Assembly: GCA_035455185.1 (NCBI GenBank)
Contig: DATIFQ010000172.1
Location: forward strand, 1-8,968
DNA from: JAEHDI01 sp035455185
Lineage (GTDB): Bacteria; Acidobacteriota; Terriglobia; Bryobacterales; Bryobacteraceae
Reading direction: 5' to 3'
DNA: 8,968 nucleotides
The position numbers and the translations under genes are program-made. Below, one piece after another: positions 6,782-8,968 of this stretch; positions within the stretch are counted from its first letter, which is position 1, and the number at the start of each line of letters is the position of its first letter. The notes under the pieces were generated by a model. That model had not been told where the DNA came from and did not search any database. It worked only from the letters and a program-made list of their open reading frames with translations.

Positions 6782-8599
6782 ATGCAGGCTAGAATGACAG
6801 CACGTTTTCTGGTCGGGGCAGGAGTACTGAGCCTGTTTTGCCTCGGCGTGCAGGCAGCGGAAAAAGGCGGAGGAGTGAACTTCGCTTCTGTCGGTTACGG
6901 TGAGGCCGAGCGAGAAGTGTCCGTCCTCGCCCAATTCGATACTCCGGCAGCTGTCTGGCTCTGGACGGACAAGTACGTCTACCAGCCAGGTCAATCGCTG
7001 ACCCTTCGCTGGACAGTAAAGCCCAACAACGATCTGTACCCGTACACGATCGTGGCGTACAGGCAGAATAACCAGACGGGCGCTAAAACGTATCTTCCAA
7101 ACGGAACGGCGGAGGCGACGGACATCTTTGGGAACACCGTCCAGCAAGGCTTTCGGATCACACGGTTGCCGGAAGCAAACAAGCAGGTGCTGATCGGCGC
7201 CGGGGGGATGTTTCCTGCGGGTCTCGGGACGGTGCCGAACGAGCCTGGAATGCACACCCTGGTTGTGCAGATCCGGGACTACACAGGCACCCGCATTGTC
7301 AAGTCGGCGTACTGGAAGATCGGTGTCGTCGACAGCTTTGAGGACCTTCAGGGTGATGTCACAGCCGACAAGACGCTGGTGAGAACAAAGGCGTACAGTC
7401 TGAAGGGTCTCGTCTTCGTGAAGAACAATGCCACTTTGACGATCGAGCCGGGCACGTTCATTCTCGGCCAGCCGGGCTCTCAGCCGCCGTCGGCGCTGTT
7501 CGTATCACAGAATGGCAAGATTATCGCGGATGGCACCCGCAGCCGCCCAATCATTATGACCAGCTCCCAGCCGATCGGTGAGCGGAAGCCAGGCGACTGG
7601 GGTGGGCTGGTCCTTCTGGGCAAGGCTCCCGTGAACTGGGCCACCGGCTTCGGCTACATCGAGGGGGTCACGGAATCCGACGACACTAAGTATGGTGGGT
7701 CCGATCCCAACCACAATTGCGGAACCTTACGTTACGTCCGCGTAGAGTTCGCCGGATCGGCTCTCAGCCCGAATAACGAGGTCAACGGCATCACGTGGGG
7801 CGCCTGCGGCAAGGGCACCATAACCGACCATGTCGAAGCTAAGTACGGCTTCGACGACAACTTCGAGTGGTTTGGCGGGAACTCCGACGCGAAGTATCTG
7901 GTTTCAGCATATCCGCGCGACGACTATATCGATGGGCAGATCGGCTGGACCGGCCGGCTCCAGCATGTTGTTGCGGTGGCGAACAAGGAGTACCAGGGGA
8001 ATCGCGGCATCGAAATGGACAATAACGAGAAGGACTTCGGCGCCCAACCTCTCAGCAAGCCGCAGATGTATAACTTCACCTTCGTCGGCGCCGGCGATGC
8101 GTTCACCCAGGGCGTGGATGAAGGAACTGGCGTCGCGGCTCTCTGGCTCCGCCGCGGCACCGGCGGGGTCTACAACAACATGATCCTCTACAACTGGGTG
8201 TCCGGCGGCTTCGAAGCGCGCGACGACGCCACTTTGGCCAGGATCGACAGCAAGGACCTCACGGCCAACGGCATTCTCATGTGGGATAACGGCAAGCTTT
8301 CCGGCAAAGCCAACACCGTCGAGGGGCAGTCAACATCCACCGCGGCGCCCTTCCTGAACGGGCAACGCGGAGAAGCGAAGAACGTGGAAGTGACAGATCC
8401 GATGCTCCGCAGGCCTCTTGAAGGTAGTGATCCCGATTTCCGGCCGCGTCTGGGTTCGCCGGTTTTCCGGGCGAACTGGATCCAGCCCCCGGACGACGGT
8501 TTCTTCGACCAGTGGGCGGCGTGGATTGGCGCTTTCGGTGATCAGGATTGGACCGAGGAATGGTCCAGTTTCCACCAGGAAGACGATCTTAAGCCGTAA
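6782..8599 (+). CDS. Secreted beta-sandwich plus parallel beta-helix-like protein, receptor partner
   Basis: 605 residues from the ATG at 6782; an in-frame ATG at 6761 would add seven residues but overlaps the ribosome-binding site. The signal peptide MQARMTARFLVGAGVLSLFC... ends near VQA-AEK (about residue 25). Residues 50-185 look like a beta-sandwich, with TDKYVYQPGQSLTLRW at 62-77, reminiscent of macroglobulin/Ig-like domains. From about 191 to 563 there is a repetitive beta-helix-like region: GLVFVKNNATLTIEPGTFI, GKIIADGTRSRPIIMTSS, KPGDWGGLVLLGKAPVN, TLRYVRVEFAG, FDDNFEWFGG and NRGIEMDNN. C313 and C342 could pair. The C-terminus carries AAWIGAFGDQDWTEEWSSF, a recurring ending I recall in homologues from Bacteroidota and others, often found beside TonB-dependent receptors. 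It follows the receptor gene by 39 bp and is last in the operon. Exact function is unknown; ligand capture or surface binding is inferred. Confidence 0.82.
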   Translation: MQARMTARFLVGAGVLSLFCLGVQAAEKGGGVNFASVGYGEAEREVSVLAQFDTPAAVWLWTDKYVYQPGQSLTLRWTVKPNNDLYPYTIVAYRQNNQTGAKTYLPNGTAEATDIFGNTVQQGFRITRLPEANKQVLIGAGGMFPAGLGTVPNEPGMHTLVVQIRDYTGTRIVKSAYWKIGVVDSFEDLQGDVTADKTLVRTKAYSLKGLVFVKNNATLTIEPGTFILGQPGSQPPSALFVSQNGKIIADGTRSRPIIMTSSQPIGERKPGDWGGLVLLGKAPVNWATGFGYIEGVTESDDTKYGGSDPNHNCGTLRYVRVEFAGSALSPNNEVNGITWGACGKGTITDHVEAKYGFDDNFEWFGGNSDAKYLVSAYPRDDYIDGQIGWTGRLQHVVAVANKEYQGNRGIEMDNNEKDFGAQPLSKPQMYNFTFVGAGDAFTQGVDEGTGVAALWLRRGTGGVYNNMILYNWVSGGFEARDDATLARIDSKDLTANGILMWDNGKLSGKANTVEGQSTSTAAPFLNGQRGEAKNVEVTDPMLRRPLEGSDPDFRPRLGSPVFRANWIQPPDDGFFDQWAAWIGAFGDQDWTEEWSSFHQEDDLKP

Positions 8600-8627
8600 A
8601 TTACAGCGACTGTTGTCTTTCTCCAAG

Positions 8628-8656
8628 CCCCGGGGTCTCGACCCCGGGGTATTTTT
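8628..8656 (+). terminator. Rho-independent terminator of the receptor operon
   Basis: A perfect 9-bp GC-rich stem (8628-8636 CCCCGGGGT pairing with 8641-8649 ACCCCGGGG) with a CTCG tetraloop is followed by TATTTTT (8650-8656). It lies 28 bases after the stop of the beta-helix gene, ends the plus-strand operon and shields the convergent regulator gene. On the minus strand no T-run follows the hairpin, so it is not clearly bidirectional. Confidence 0.88.
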
Positions 8657-8706
8657 GGGATGGCAAGAGGTCCTCCGAGGGTAACGTACCGTTATGCAAT
8701 GACGAA

Positions 8707-8968
8707 TTACTTCGACGTTGTCGCGGTTTCTTCGGTCGCAGAGGTTACCGCGGCAAAGCAATATCCGAACCCTCGAACCGAACGAATCATTTCGGGATTT
8801 GCCGGATCAGACTCGATCTTCTGCCTGAGACGGAGGATGTAGACGTCAACGGTCCGATCCGTGACCGCTCTATCGTGCCCCCACACCGCGTCGAGCAACT
8901 GCTCGCGGTTGAAAACGACTTCGGGGCGGCCCATCAAAAACTCGAGCAGGCGGAACTCAGTCGCGGTC
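8707..8968 (-). CDS. OmpR/PhoB-family response regulator, C-terminal DNA-binding domain (5' end off right edge)
   Basis: Reading in from the right edge the visible 87 codons give TATEFRLLEFLMGRPEVVFN, continuing REQLLDAVWGHDRAVTDRTV, then DVYILRLRQKIE and MIRSVRGFGYCF. This is a complete winged-helix output domain: TEFRLLEFL is the first helix region, the RTVDVYILRLRQKIE stretch is the DNA-recognition helix, and RSVRGFGYCF is the C-terminal hairpin wing. A 15-residue Ala/Thr/Ser tail follows. The receiver domain with its phosphorylated aspartate lies outside the window, as would any partner histidine kinase. The wording is very close to PhoB, and a pst operon lies 6.4 kb away, so PhoB is plausible. 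Other OmpR-family regulators share these motifs, so I give no symbol. The gene converges on the receptor operon and ends with TAA at 8709-8707. Confidence 0.9.
   Translation of the reverse strand, partial: TATEFRLLEFLMGRPEVVFNREQLLDAVWGHDRAVTDRTVDVYILRLRQKIESDPANPEMIRSVRGFGYCFAAVTSATEETATTSK

Noticed and set aside
6299..7255. A 318-codon minus-strand open frame spanning the receptor/beta-helix junction
   Set aside because: It overlaps two well-supported plus-strand genes, lacks family motifs, and its composition is arginine-rich as expected of an antisense shadow.
8682..8694. TAACG-TAC-CGTTA inverted repeat downstream of the response regulator gene
   Set aside because: The stem is only 5 bp with a 3-base loop and no T-run on the minus strand, too weak for a terminator.

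Overview
The window looks like a piece of a high-GC Acidobacteriota chromosome, most likely from the Solibacter/Bryobacter group. The main reasons are a protein built on the TIGR03437 domain (a family greatly expanded in Solibacter), a TonB-dependent receptor with an N-terminal carboxypeptidase-regulatory-like domain, and a small secreted HExxH protein of a type I recall from acidobacterial genomes. This placement rests on family recognition alone, without a database search.

Left part (1-2262, minus strand): the start of a high-affinity phosphate ABC transporter operon, pstS-pstC-pstA. pstS and pstC are complete and almost touching, pstC and pstA overlap by ATGA, and pstA runs off the left edge after 90 codons. 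pstB and phoU would be expected beyond the edge. A 207-bp divergent intergenic region (2263-2469) separates pstS from a plus-strand gene for a small secreted putative zinc metalloprotease (2470-3015). This region contains two clusters of 11-bp-spaced direct repeats (core TTACA / ACAA) that resemble PhoB-binding Pho boxes.

Centre and right (3165-8599, plus strand): three closely spaced genes for exported proteins. They encode a stand-alone TIGR03437 protein, a 927-residue TonB-dependent outer-membrane receptor, and a secreted protein with an N-terminal beta-sandwich-like part and a large parallel beta-helix-like part. A perfect 20-bp palindrome lies upstream of the set and a strong rho-independent terminator closes it.

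Right edge (8707-8968, minus strand): the C-terminal DNA-binding domain of an OmpR/PhoB-type response regulator, convergent with the receptor operon.

Working hypothesis: the window is a phosphate-starvation locus. PstSCA(B) imports phosphate across the inner membrane. The receptor/beta-helix/TIGR03437 operon may capture and move a phosphorus-containing (or other scarce) compound across the outer membrane. The truncated regulator may be the PhoB controlling both. The Pst assignment is solid. The link between phosphate and the receptor operon is inferred from proximity only.
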